Of a stretch of 64,000 nucleotides of DNA, positions 11,331 to 23,700 are shown piece by piece. The stretch comes from Opisthorchis felineus (Eukaryota > Platyhelminthes > Trematoda > Opisthorchiida > Opisthorchiidae): NCBI GenBank assembly GCA_004794785.1, contig SJOL01006425.1, positions 853,853 to 917,852 of the forward strand. The letters are read 5' to 3'. The position numbers and the translations under genes are program-made. Within the stretch, counting starts at the first letter, position 1. Each line of letters starts with the position of its first letter. A model generated the notes under the pieces. The model had not been told where the DNA came from. It searched no databases and worked only from the letters and a program-made list of their open reading frames with translations.

Positions 11331-14300
11331 TTCCTCTCTTATATTCTTGTAAGCTGAGATACGTGGAAGGATTCGTGAACCTGCTTGAATCCGTCAAATT
11401 TCCATGAACATGGAATTCCTTTCAGGGGTCACCAAATGGCGAGGATCACACGGTTTTGGTCAAGTAACACGTACGTAAACTGGTCCGTTCGTTCTGATAG
11501 TGTGTTTGAAACTGTGACATCAACTGTATAGGTTTTTGTAAACCTCACTGAACCCTGACAGTTGATGGAGCACTGATGTCGTTGAAAGCACGATGTTGGT
11601 TGCTTACTCCCATGCAGAATTACGGAGTTAGGTTGCGGATGATTTTTCACGGTATCCCGAAGTAGGCTTTCAACGGGCTGTCCTACAATATCTGTTGCAG
11701 GCTCTGCGTTTTCACACTAGCAAGCATTTCTTGCGGATTCATCACGTCTAACATCAGCATTGTGTTTAGTACTCTTCATTGCCCATAAAGCCAGTTTTGT
11801 TACCTGGGTTGATTACCATTGGTCGAAGTAGTCCAATTAGCTGCTCCAGTTTTCCCTGATGTTCTTAGGTATCCTACCGATTTCTTTCATTACTGAAGAC
11901 CTAATGAGCAGCCCTACTAACTTCATAGTTCGTTTTTGGATACCAGGATTTGCAAGAACGATCAACAGCATACTAAAAAATGGCTTTTAAGTGGTGATGC
12001 ATTAGTTCTAGCTCGGTTGCCATCCCAACTGCCCGGTCTACTCACTTGATAGGATGAGTCGGCCTCATGGAATTTTCCTAAATCGCTGTTCACGAACGGC
12101 GAAGTTGTCGGTGACGAATATTAGGCTGTGGATTGTCTTCTCAAATACAGCCATTTCGAAATCTTTGTCTCCTCATTTTCCGAAATGTGTAGATTACGGA
12201 CAGAAAAGTGGATGTCCTACTGGTGTTAATCGATGGCAATTGTTGGTACTCCTTGATGCCCAGCAACTCGTATTTTTATATGATTGGTAAAGAAAAATCC
12301 CCTGATATATTAAATTTCGGCCCATTTGAACTGTTAGGCATTTGGCATGTGGTTGATTAAGTGGAAGAACACCATGGATGGGAACTTCCTCTGAAGCTTG
12401 TTTGAATCTCCAGTTTAAGCCAACTGAGTACTTAAATTAGTTAAAAATACAGTCTGCGCGCTTTAAAAGGTGCCTCATTTTTGTGGGCTTCCACAAGGTT
12501 TTACTTGGATTTGGATTGTTACAGGATTTGACTAGTGCTCACTCACTCATTCCACTCAGTCTGTTGGTCAGTTAATCAGTCGGTTGGTTCGTTTTTTTCA
12601 GCCACAAACCGTGTACCGAAGTACAATGGTTCCAGCTGATACAGCCTCTTTCAGGGAAGCAGTCACCAGGTGTTTTGTATCTGAACGGGGTACAATCAAC
12701 TATTATACGCACAATCCCCAGCTGTGACGCGAGCCCAACCACTCCTAGCGCAGAGAGAAGGCCGGACCTTCGGAGGAGAGCTTTTACTGCCTCAACCAAA
12801 GGCGAAGTACAGCGGGATCACCGTCATATATATATATTTTGAGCGACCTTGGGGAACAATAAATCCGTTAGCGCACACGAAGTCCAACTGGCCAATAGGA
12901 AACAAGCGCGGTCTTTTTGGATTAAAGGGATAGTGATATCCCCAACACTAGGCCAGTTCATTGACATTGAATAGTTCTATTTGTCCTGTATGGCTGGACA
13001 TGAGAGAGAAAGCTACGCAGCGAGAGCGATAGCCTTGACGCAAAATCGCCAATTGCTGTGTGACACAACCATACCTGTCAAGGTCAGCAGCCTTTGGTTT
13101 GTCTCTTTCCGGTGGTTCACATCCGGGGTGACGACAGCTTCCAGTCCACTGAGTTGACTGGTAGGGTCTTTCATGCTTCGTTGCCAAGTCATGCACTGAC
13201 CACCCCTGGGTCGTCTCCGTTCAACGAGAGTTGGGCGAGGATAACTTTGCGAGGCAAACAGAAGTCAATATAATCAGCTACACTGGGAGTCCGAACTTCT
13301 GTCAACTGACTTCTCAGGTAAACGCGCCTGACCACTACCCATCCCGTGTCAGACACCTTTGACCTAGCATGGCCCGACGTATAGGAATGTTCACATAACG
13401 TGCATGATTTTCTCAGTTTCTCTAACGACTATCCACGGCTATCCACTTTCCTCCGATCGATAACCTGCACACAAGCATCACTTCCATAGAGAGCAGCATC
13501 TACCAGAACTGGTTCATTGCTGCACGACCATAATTTTCTATCTAAAGGAAACTGTGCGAAGAAAATTCGAGGAAAGGGGCATTTTGTTAGTCTACTACAG
13601 GTACTTCGGGTTACCTCCAAGCCCCAAAACGCACTCAGACAATCTTGATAAAGCTGAGGAAAACGCTATTGATATCATTTTGTGGCCATGTACGGGGGCT
13701 TCCCCACCCAATCTTCCGTTCTTGGGGGTTTGGTCACGTCGAGAGTACTCGTATCCTCCATGTCAGTTTTCGTATCTTTTCAACAATTCACGTTATCCTT
13801 ATTTTGGTTAAGCCAATACGAAAAAAATGAATACAGAACTATTCTCAGCACTTGACTGCGTCATTGCGTTCTTTTGTGCCGGACGCCCTATGTAATACAC
13901 AGGCTTTCTAAGACATCAAACGCATACTCATTTCCAGTCAAAATGTGTATTTGTCGCTGGCTTAAACCAGCTCTATGCAGGTGATATTGTTGATCAAATA
14001 TCCACGTAAGCTATGTATTATAAACATTCAGTACACTTCTCACGGTCTTCTATCTCAATGCTCGACTATCTACTGTCAGTCTGATTAAATTTTCGTGATC
14101 TAAGTTATCCGAACATTCACTTGTGTACCTTGTGACACACACGTGATCTGCCAATTTCGGTCCACCGGGACCTCTGAATTCACTAGCTTATCTACGCCTT
14201 TGTGATTCGAGTTTGAATCGGCGTCGAAATGGTTGTGTTTGAACCAGGCAACAAACTCATAGTTGTTGTGACAGAGAAGCGAATTAAACGTTTTCCCACT

Positions 14301-15929
14301 TGTGGAACTCAGATACACATGAAACGATCACACCGACAGTTCGGTCTCTCGTTTTGCCTTTAGTTTTGAAAATGATTTGTCTTCTCACATTTCAATGGTT
14401 CGCTGGTTCCGTCTAATATCCAACACGTGTTTGGAGTGTTCTCCGAATGACTTTTTCGGAGCCTTTGTATTTATTGCCAAAAAGCAGTTCAATTACGACA
14501 GCCAGCTGGTAGTTACATACAGTAGCGTTTCTGTGTCAAATTTTCTGAACCGTTCAAAAAGCGAGTTCATTCTTCGGTTTACTTTTATTTTGAACATTCG
14601 GACAATCTAGATTGGTTGTGTGGAAACAATTCCGTCGTAATGTTTTGGGTTCGTATTGAGGGGTTCGTTCGCCCATCACCTTGGACTGTGGATCCAGAAG
14701 CGTGGGGGCGGATCAGCTCACAAGTGTTTATTTACTATGAAATGACAAGGAAAGTTCCTTTTGAACTAATCACACTGTTTATTCTGTTACTGGTATTTGC
14801 ATCCAGACATCCTGGTATGCGCTTTCAGAAGACAGCATGTGTGGATGCTTGGGTGTAGTGTTTCACACCCACTATATCATCCAGAACCGGATTTTTCTTC
14901 GTTTATGGTGCTATTCTGACTGCCTTATAGTATTGTTCTCGCTGAGTATACTAGCACACAGGGCGTATATATGGGTGTTCGTGATCCCCAAACTGAGCTG
15001 ATGGATGTCGTAAAACATTACTGGAGAAGCATCAGTCTATACGTCACCTTTATATTCATGAGAGGTGACAATGTTGGAAACTATCACTGAAATCTCTAAG
15101 TGGGATGACAGCATGCAATAGTCCCATGATTATGTCGTGCTCATACCTCACATTAGGGTACTTTTGCGCTACATGATGAAACTAATGTTCTCATAAATTC
15201 CTATATTGATTTCTGGCGGAATTCGTCACTTACTGGTCACAAATCATGCATTTCCGTTCACTACCAGCGGATTGATAGTGAACAATTTAGGTGGTCTTGG
15301 ACTTTTGTCGAGAGGTGTGAGCTTGTTTTCCGTTGTCTGAGGGCAAAATTAGGAAAAGTGGTTATTTGTAAACATTAGGAAGAAAAACGTCTAAAAGAAT
15401 CGGTATTAATGGCCGAAATTTCCTGACAACGGTTCAGCAGCTCCGCCTTGTTTTGGACTTCTCGCGCCTGCGTCAGTCTTTATCTGACTGGAACTCGTTT
15501 TCTTTCACGTATCCTACTTTTGACGTATCGGCATATCAAATTGGGATGGATGCGAGTTTCAAACGATCTTCGAACCTATCTCTCGTTCATGATGTTCCCT
15601 AACTGAATGTGCAGCGACGACGCTGCCTCAGGGTTTGCTTTGGTCAGTATTCATGCTATCATGTATGGTTCCGTGTAAATTCATACCGGTTGGATGTTCA
15701 AATCAGTTTAAGATGTAAGTAAAACCCCTTCCAGGCTTAAGCAGTGATCAAGTAACGGACCGCTGTTGCAATCTAGTTCACTTACCTGTGAAATTCGCGC
15801 TTACTACATAGCGAAGCAACTGTTCTTGAGGCCTCTGTTCACTCTTTTTACCATTCGTGTGCTTTTGGTTGTAGATGTAGTCTGCAAGTGAATTTGCTCT
15901 AGGTTCCTTGCCATGGGTCATGATCTCCT

Positions 15930-15995
15930 GGTAGCTCAGTAGTGCGGGAGTGGTGGAGAACTCGGCGACTCGAAAGCAGTTTTAATCCATTCATG
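15930..15995 (+). repeat. Possible tRNA-like SINE head
   Basis: The piece ggtagctcagtagtgcggg resembles a box A, but the expected box B is decayed (ggcgactcgaaagcag). No body was identified. Confidence 0.3.
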
Positions 15996-17110
15996 TGGTT
16001 ACGAAGATTGTGGGTGTAGGCATATTCCTGTAGACTGACAACAGTCACGTTTCCGAACCTCCTGCATCTTAGCTGCCGTCATTTTTACGTATGGATACCT
16101 GCCATTCATCTTTTCTTCCTAATGCATAGTTTGGCAATCAATAACAGAAACAAATCTCGTTCGCTCGGGAATTCGGTAGAGCTTTTCGATCGCACAACCA
16201 GTTTATCAGTTCATTCGCTGTTCAGTTCTCACATGATCTTAATTAATGATAGAACGGAATGATCTGTAACCAGCTTCTTTCGATTTCTTGTTTATGCACA
16301 ACGTCATATGCACATAGTATTCCGTCCCTGTGAGCAAGTATACTTCCCATAATCAAGCATTCAGCAGCGGAATCCTCACAGTTTCGGTTGCCTTGCTGTC
16401 AATTACAGTAGGCGAAGGATTGCTCGATGGACAAATTATCAAGTGTTCAATCATAAGACAATTTGTTTTTTTATTAGCAGGTTGCATCGCGTTTTTGGAA
16501 GTTTTCCCGATGCCCTTCGGTGATATCCTCTGTCAGCTTCGAATGAAAGCAATAAATTCTCTCGGTTTAGATCCCTAGCCACAAACAGCTGCGTCACTCC
16601 ATTTACTTTTGGTCTTTTTTCGGAAAGCACGATTTTTTTCAGGCAGACGCACTCAAGTACGAATGGTCCGGATGCCAGGAAAATGATGGAAACGTAGGTA
16701 TGCTTCAGTCCTCTCTTCTCTTTCCGGATTCACCCTTCAACGACTGTTCTATGACAACACCGTATTGTTCACTACACTCGGGGAAGAGCCTTAGTTGCTG
16801 CAAACTGCCACCTAGTTGGCTCATTTTATTAAGTAGCTATTCTCATGCTTAGTGGCTTTACACGTTTGCTCCACTTCATGTTAGGCTGGCATCTTCTACG
16901 GTTACTTCAGGTGTGCTGGTGTGGCAGGTGAATGTCATCAATAAGCACGATGGTCAATGTCTTATCAACGCCTAACCATCTGGCAGTGATCTGGTCTCAT
17001 TCTGCACCCGATTTGTTAGCGTGATCAACCCATTTTTAAGTGTTTTCTTGTGTGACTCTAATACCGAGATTTTCTAGGAATATCTTCAGTCAGACAGGAA
17101 TGGGCTTTGC

Positions 17111-17159
17111 TGTAGTACTGTAACGAAGTAGAAATTGCTGTACAGTCTACAGTACTACA
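17111..17159. repeat. Perfect 12-base inverted repeat
   Basis: The arms tgtagtactgta (17111-17122) and tacagtactaca (17148-17159) are exact reverse complements around a 25-base spacer. It could be a cruciform or hairpin, or the end of a small transposon; nothing else supports either. Confidence 0.6.
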
Positions 17160-17398
17160 CAGCGAATCGGATCACTTATTGTTTGCTCGTATTTTTTTCT
17201 GTATGTTTTATTAAAATTGAATGACCTTTCTTAAAGGGTTTCCATGCGGGTACTTTAATCTCCATCTCTATGGTAAGCAAAATGTTACGTCAGAAGTAAG
17301 TTATTGTGCATCCGTCCTAAGCTGAATCCAGCTCAGTGGTTGTCAGCATCCGTCGTGTTGCCAGCTGTGTTCACTTTTTGTTTTAAGAGTGTAATTAC

Positions 17399-17618
17399 CT
17401 TAAACCAGCAAGGGCATCCGGTCTTATGTGAACACAGTTGATCTGTGATCGATGTGCGTACCCACAGAGCGAAGCGGTAAGTTGTTCTGTCACGTCACTC
17501 ACGGCGGCGTAAGACGCTACACAAACGGCACCATTTGACACGGGGTTAACCAGGTCAAATGCTTTATTTACTGTGACGCCGACTAACTCAAGTAGCCAAT
17601 TAACCTTTTCGCTTCGCT
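17399..17618 (-). CDS. Weak candidate minus-strand exon inside the first large intron
   Basis: On the minus strand an acceptor (ctttcttcattatag) is followed by 72 codons that read SEKVNWLLELVGVTVNKAFD, then ASYAAVSDVTEQLTAS, and end RPDALAGL at a donor (ttaag, then gtaatt). Entry is phase 1 and exit phase 2. The balanced mix of hydrophobic and polar residues looks coding. No partner exon was found and no family is recognised, so this could be a nested gene, a transposon fragment or chance. Confidence 0.25.
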
Positions 17619-19539
17619 CTATAATGAAGAAAGTTACCCGAGAAGGTGATTGATTATTCGGTGTTCTGTACCTATGACACTGTGTGCTTAGAGACCGTGA
17701 CAAAAGACGATTTATTCATTACAGGAATGTTATAAATTCATATCTTTTAACTTCTTTGTGTGTGAACTTCAAATCCATATTTTTAACCGTATACTTCAGT
17801 AATTATTTTCTGTTACCATTTTCGGCATTCTTCGTCGCCATTTTAACTTGAAGAGTGCATGCACTCACTCACCGCTTGCACAAACAGACTTACCGCGCAG
17901 CTCATGGTCGATGTCTGTACACGTTTCATGCGATTCTGGTTGATTCAGCGTAAATTGGTGCCTAGTTGCCTCAGCTATCCCTGTCTCCGGTTTTCAACGA
18001 TCCATCCGTGCACTCGTTCGGCATCCTCCGCATTCTGGAGGTCCGCTGGATGTATTAAGTGTGTATAGCGATGCTGATGTGGTGAATCACTGGATGCCTC
18101 CATACTCCAGTATTTCGAAGATTTTCCGATATGGTTTCAGAAAAATTTGGTAACCAATCGGTGGATCTACCATGATTTCTCGCTCAGTTCTAGACCTCTT
18201 GCATTCTTTGGTACACATTCCACCGTAATATGGATGAATTGATTATGTAGGTCACAAGGTGGCTATCATTGGATTCGAACCTATCGTTTACAATAAAATT
18301 GTCGAACACCGGTGTTCGGTTATCACACAGAGGATGGTGAGGACCTGTTGCGAGGAACGATATCCATACGGAAAACGGTCGAGATCAAGGTGCTCAGGTT
18401 AATACGATGCAAAACGGTGCTAAGAAAAACACATTTAGTGATTTAAATAACAAAAGTCGGGGTGTTTCCCCATAGGTTATGCCGATTCGAGCATACCTCC
18501 TCACCTTACGCAAAGTGTGAAAATAGGAATAATGTAAACAGGATACTGAAGCATCTCCGGAGCAGTCAAGAATCTCGACGGAAAAACTGGCCAATCATCT
18601 TGTTTATTCTAACTTATTCTGTCATGTTCGAATTTCGGATGCACCTTTACGAGTGGGACTGGTGTTTTAGTCTCTCAAGCGGACAACGCTACACCTAATG
18701 CCCGCTACTGCCCTCTGGTCTCATCCCTATCTAAATTCCGTGCTACTTATGAGTAGCCAAAGTACAATGCATTTGTGAGTTCCCTGAAGGCTTCCCACCA
18801 GAACACCAGTACAACTTCCCTCCATAGTGTTTCCTTCCGTATTTTCGATAAAATCGGCGTCATACCGGTCACAAAATTTTTGTGTAAAAATAGGAGTTCC
18901 TTGTTCGTGTACACTGCCTCACATTAGGAAGCACATTTAGCTTGTTGCCAGGTGTTTGTCTTCATAATCTTGAAACACAGCAACCCCCTCCAATAAGCAC
19001 CCTGTGCAATACCTTCTCAATGAAACAACTTTAGAAGCACAAAATAATTCTGCAATCGGGTGCCTATGAATAAGAAAAACTTCCCAGGACGCAACAAGAG
19101 TTGTCTCACAAAGGGTTTTTTTCCTTGAATACCAAATATCATTATTATCGCTACCGTTACCTGAGGCAGTCACCTCTTTTGTTGGGGACATAATAAGAGG
19201 TTATCACCTGTCGAAGCTAAATTACACGGAAACAGTGGAGCAAAGCAGAAACCTGACACTGGAAGAGATTGTCGACTGATCCATACTGCATGGGGGAAAG
19301 AATCAGCAGGGTTGCCCACTATGGCTGCCTTTTTGCTGGTTATGGATTCAGCCAGTATCGCATGGACTTCATAGGACTTCATAGGTCCAAGCAGCTTAAC
19401 AATTTAAAACCACCTTGAAGGCGCTCAACTGGCAGTGCGTAACACCTACGTACTTGGTGTGCTTATTTGCTAAAATAATCGCCGACGGAAAATGTGTTTC
19501 CCATCTGGTGCATGCAATGTGTTGCGTGTGCGCGCTTAG

Positions 19540-19676
19540 CCCCTAGACCACCGCTGGCTATTTACGTGGATCGGATGTTAGCCATTTATTTGGTGCAAGA
19601 TCTGTTGCTCACCAAGCTTCATAACATACTCGCCGACGTTGAGATTACTCCCTCTCAGCTTGTTCTCATCGCAGAT
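19540..19676 (+). CDS. Candidate extra exon, helical segment, in the first large intron
   Basis: A 46-residue open segment reads PRPPLAIYVDRMLAIYLVQD and then LLLTKLHNILADVEITPSQL. It ends at a good donor (gcagat, then gtgaga at 19677) on a codon boundary, which matches the phase-0 start of the next exon at 20402. The only nearby acceptors (ending at 19539 or 19546) give phase 1 or 2, which does not match the phase-0 end of the exon at 4629. It can therefore join the chain only if another exon precedes it. The periodic leucines and isoleucines look coding rather than random. It may be an alternative exon or chance. Confidence 0.3.
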
Positions 19677-20401
19677 GTGAGACCACGACAACGTTTAGAA
19701 GAAAACAATAGGTTAAATAGAAACATATTTCTATCCAGTAGAACAAAAGCTGTACATCATTTTCATCTATTCATCAATGCTTTCCCCACACTCACAGCGA
19801 CATATTGGTTTTTCGTTTTGCCGTGTTTTAGATAGTTCTGACAGAGTGAGAGAGCATCCATCCTGCCCTATTCGCATGATCTCCAAGAGTCACGATTATC
19901 AATACTTAATTAGCGCGTTGTTGCAAACCATCAGCTTTGTGGTAGAGCAAGAGGAATTGAACTAAAAAAGACGCGGGAATAGCTTGTTGCTTCTTGAAAA
20001 AGAGCGAGCTGTTGATTTTGGTCAGTGTGGCAAAGACTGCAATGGAAAAGTGGTTTTCGGAACTCAGCAGGTAACAACGTGAAGTAGGAACATTTTAGTT
20101 GAGTTTGCTTCTGAATCCTTACTGGGTTGACCTCAAGACTATCTACGGAAACTAGCTTGGTTATTGGGGTTTGTGCAGAAACTACTTAATTCTTATTAAA
20201 TTCTTCAGGGTAGACGAATACATATACAACGTTGTGCTACTAAGTTGTGTCAGAAATTCCAATGAACGTGGCTCGTTGCAGCAAGGCCTGTCCGCAATTT
20301 TTGCGAGAGCCCATTAACACTTAAATGAACTTCTATTTATACAGTGGCTGGACTACTGAACATATTCGTTACCTTCTGTGCACTTTGGTTCTGACCTTTA
20401 G

Positions 20402-20944
20402 CCCGATCTTACCCAACAATTTCCATCTTCGACAACCGGTCAAGCTGCCGCTCTTCAAAATAATTCATGCAGCGAGAATGTGCCGGCAGTCGATCCTAAA
20501 GCAACCCAACCCATGCTTTCTTCGACTTCACCGGTACAACAGCGACGGTTGTTCAAGTCGGCCATGGAAGACTGTTTGCCTGAATCTACGGCAGACCCAT
20601 TGAGTAGCTCTATGCTCGTCAGTAGCTCCATCACAAGCCTCGCCCCAAGCTGTGCAGGAACCTATATTCTTGATGCAAATGAGACGCTGGCCAGTAAGGG
20701 CCTGCTTGGAAACTTCGCCTCTGATATTTCCGCACAAGTTGGTAGCGTTCCTCGCCTACCCAGCATTACGGAACCGGATTCGCTTACTCCGCGTGGAAGT
20801 CCGGTTGAAATGTTCGATGTCACCAGGAGTCACGGAACAGAGACAGATTACCAACAGATGTCCATGTCCTCCATTGATCAGCGTCCACGGTCGGTAGCAA
20901 AAACATCAATGGAACCGGTGACACTTGCGAAAATACAGGAACGG
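20402..20944 (+). CDS. Exon of the large gene carrying copy 1 of the 32-residue module
   Basis: The acceptor is ctgacctttag ending at 20401 and the donor is gtaggt at 20945. The exon is 543 bases, phase 0 at both ends, 181 residues. It opens with a Gln/Ser/Thr-rich run (PDLTQQFPSSTTGQAA). It then carries, at 20612-20707, the module that starts MLVSSSITSLAPSCA and ends ETLASKGLL. A second copy lies in the next exon. After the module come Ser/Pro-rich stretches (SITEPDSLTPRGSPVE) and a final Lys/Glu-containing segment (AKIQER). No known domain was identified. The module is the only part with a pattern strong enough to suggest constraint. Confidence 0.8.
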
Positions 20945-23239
20945 GTAGGTTTTCCTGCTCTAAATTTCCCGTTGCTCCACCATGGTAAATGAAGAGTTGA
21001 CTACTATTTTCCAATTCACATGATTAGATTGGGAAGTTTTGAGTTCATTGCAGCGAATACTGTCCACTCGATCGTGTGTTATTGCGAATTCTGGATAGCC
21101 GAAACGTGGACTGTCTGTGGACCTCCGTTGAAGATGCAGACGATTAACAACCAAGTGTCGTCGATATGTGGCCAAAGGTATCGTGCATGTCACCTTGTTT
21201 ATGGAATCACACAAAACCCTCCAACAACGTATACTGTCCCTGAGCTATTAGTATTCCTCCCGTAGCTTGTAGCTGTTCACTCTCGGCGAACCAAATAACG
21301 TCGACAGTGTCACTTATCTACCTGTTTCACCGCTGAATACTTCAGCGTCATCATAAGTTGCCCTTGGTTTTCAAAGTAGGCAATCCAAACGTGTCAGGAG
21401 AAGTGTAGAAATTGGGAAACAAACTGGCTTTTCCTGAAAACAGCATGTTGCTGTGGCTTTCAGCAATTCCACTTTCAATTGTGCTTACACAAAAATCGGT
21501 TAAGGCATGGCAAAACGATTATCGACAAACATTTATTTAAGCTTGCTCTTTTGACTTGGTCAAAGCCATAAGTGATTCGTGTTCTCTCCGAGAGACTGCC
21601 TACAGTTGACCCACACATGATTCAATCACAAGAGGGCCAGTGTAAATCCCGCCCTCGGATATACTGTTAATCACATATCGTTTATTACTGCGCGCCAAGT
21701 CATCACCGAACTTTTCATTGTACACTGAGGTCGAACTGGTCGCCAATTCGAAGAACGAGCAGCTCGACCACATTTGGTAAATCAATTCGAATGCCATCCG
21801 TTCCTTTATATTATGTCACTTTATGACCTGTGTGATGACCTTGTCACAAAAAGTACTCTCTTGCCAAAACTTCGTTCGGCTGCGTCCGTATCTGGTCCTG
21901 CTCCATGGGTAGATGCAAACGACTCTGGGTAATAAGCGCGGGAATGTGTGGAATGTATATACGTGAAATGGCGGTTTAAGTACTCCCTCTTCTCGGTTCG
22001 TCCTGGCGTCCTTGATTCTTGTGGAAGGGGCTCGATTTATCGGTTAGCTTTTCTTGGTTTCAATTAACATAGTTTAGGGAAATTTGGGTGGCAACTTGTT
22101 TTACGTCTCCTCCGTTAGATTGTGTTGGCAGTTTCCAATCAGATATTGGAGGCAGGTCTGTGTGTTCTTACAATCAATCAAAATTTACCTAATCAGCCAC
22201 TTTTTTATTGACTTTCTTCCTTCCAATCAATACCTGTCATCGCTCAGCACCCCGATTGCATTTCCTGGACTCGTGAAAATGATAGGATCTAGATTCACGT
22301 GTATCCAAATCATGTTTCCCCAATCGTATCTTGTGTTGCCATCATGTTTACAGTTAGGTTTTCAGAAGTTCCAGATGTTCCCTTATCGTTGACACTAGAA
22401 CAAACACACTGTCTTCGGTTTCCTTTTTCTCTGTCGTACATCATCTTGGTTAGAGGTAAAAGAGTCGTTCAGATCGATGTAAAAGTTACTTAAAGAATGT
22501 CTTTAGCAATTTCAAACGTGATTTAAACATTTATTCGGGGTTCTTAACTTTGAGTAGAGAAGATGCCTCTGTTAGATTTTGTTTAGAATTTCGTGATATT
22601 ACTGTCCCACCTCATTTACATAAATGCGTTTTTACACAGCACAGCATTTGGATTTAGGCCGACATTTCGAAATAGTTGGCCTCAATTTGGCTATTGCGAG
22701 TAGTTTTGAAGTCGTATTTGGCGTTCGCTCAAAGTGCTAATCTATGAACAACCATACATTTACACACGACACTCCCTAACAGAAAACGTTTTTCTTCAGG
22801 ATGATAATAACGCTGAGGAAGCTTCTTTTCCTCAACTACCCACTTCCTAGGATGAAATGAACTGGGATCACACAGGGTACAGTTTCTGGTTCCTCCCTGC
22901 CATCCCATAGTCCCCCATCCCCCGAAAAATTATCGTAGTACCAGTGCCTGTCGTCGCTGACTCGACGGTTATACAAACAGCCCAACGTCAGCGCCGCTGC
23001 TATTCAACTGACTGCTCTAGATGTCGTTTGACTTCACTTAATGGATAGCCTCGCTTGGTCTCGATCGTGTCATAGCGGCAATGCGAATTAAGGTACTGAA
23101 TCTGAAAATCGGGTAATGCACGGTGGCTGGGTGGGTAACGAGTTCTCAGTTATGATTGGATCAAGTAGTTCTGTAACATGACATCAATGTTCAACACTGA
23201 TGCTTCGCTGCCGTACAACCATGATTTATTTGAAAGTCT
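20945..23239. other. Intron, no feature recognised
   Basis: AT-rich, short frames only, no motif seen on either strand before the RTE remnant at 23240. Confidence 0.5.
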
Positions 23240-23700
23240 TATTGTGAAGAAAAGAATAAAAGTGGACGGGGAAGAGACTCAGTGGTACCCTACCACAATC
23301 ATTTCGAGGTGACTACTCCTCCGGATACTCACTCAAACAATCTGGAAACTAACAACAAGAACACCATTGATATCGGTTAGCAGCCATATCTTGCAACGTC
23401 TCCAACCAGGTGCCTTAGGGATCACACGGTCCCCATCTTGGAAGGCGAGTAGCACCGACAGCACCCAAACGTTTCATAATCGCTTTCATACTCCTTTGCC
23501 GAATCAGGGGTTGGCCACCTCTGCTTCCGCCACTCTGAATTGGATACGGAAAACAGCACTCTCCTCGGCCAACGATGATTCGGCATGCGCAATACATGGC
23601 CTAACCAACGCAGCTTTTGTTGACGGATGCATTCTTCAGTGGAAGTCCCCGTTGCACAACCGAAAACTCGCTTTCCAACTACCTCGTTACGAAGAGACTC
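23240..23700 (-). mobile_element. RTE-like 3' end, C-terminal remnant plus 3' UTR, minus strand
   Basis: On the minus strand the segment from about 23690 reads VGKRVFGCATGTSTEECI, RQQKLRWLGHVLRMPNH and RVLFSVSNSEWRKQR. This is the typical C-terminal end of fluke RTE-like polyproteins. It is followed by a 3' UTR (23240-23400) that matches, in reverse complement, the tail of the neighbouring plus-strand element at 25690-25770. Everything upstream of the C-terminus is missing. It abuts the 5' leader of that neighbour. Confidence 0.75.

Larger units (their letters stand above)
9125..19539. other. Rest of the first large intron
   Basis: Besides the repeats at 10985-11330 and 15930, the inverted repeat at 17111 and the weak minus exon at 17399, nothing is recognised. 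A stretch at 13590-13700 vaguely resembles the RTE 3' tail. Confidence 0.4.

Noticed and set aside
13590..13700. RTE 3' tail, minus strand
   Set aside because: Only scattered similarity to the tail at 23290-23400; too weak to call.
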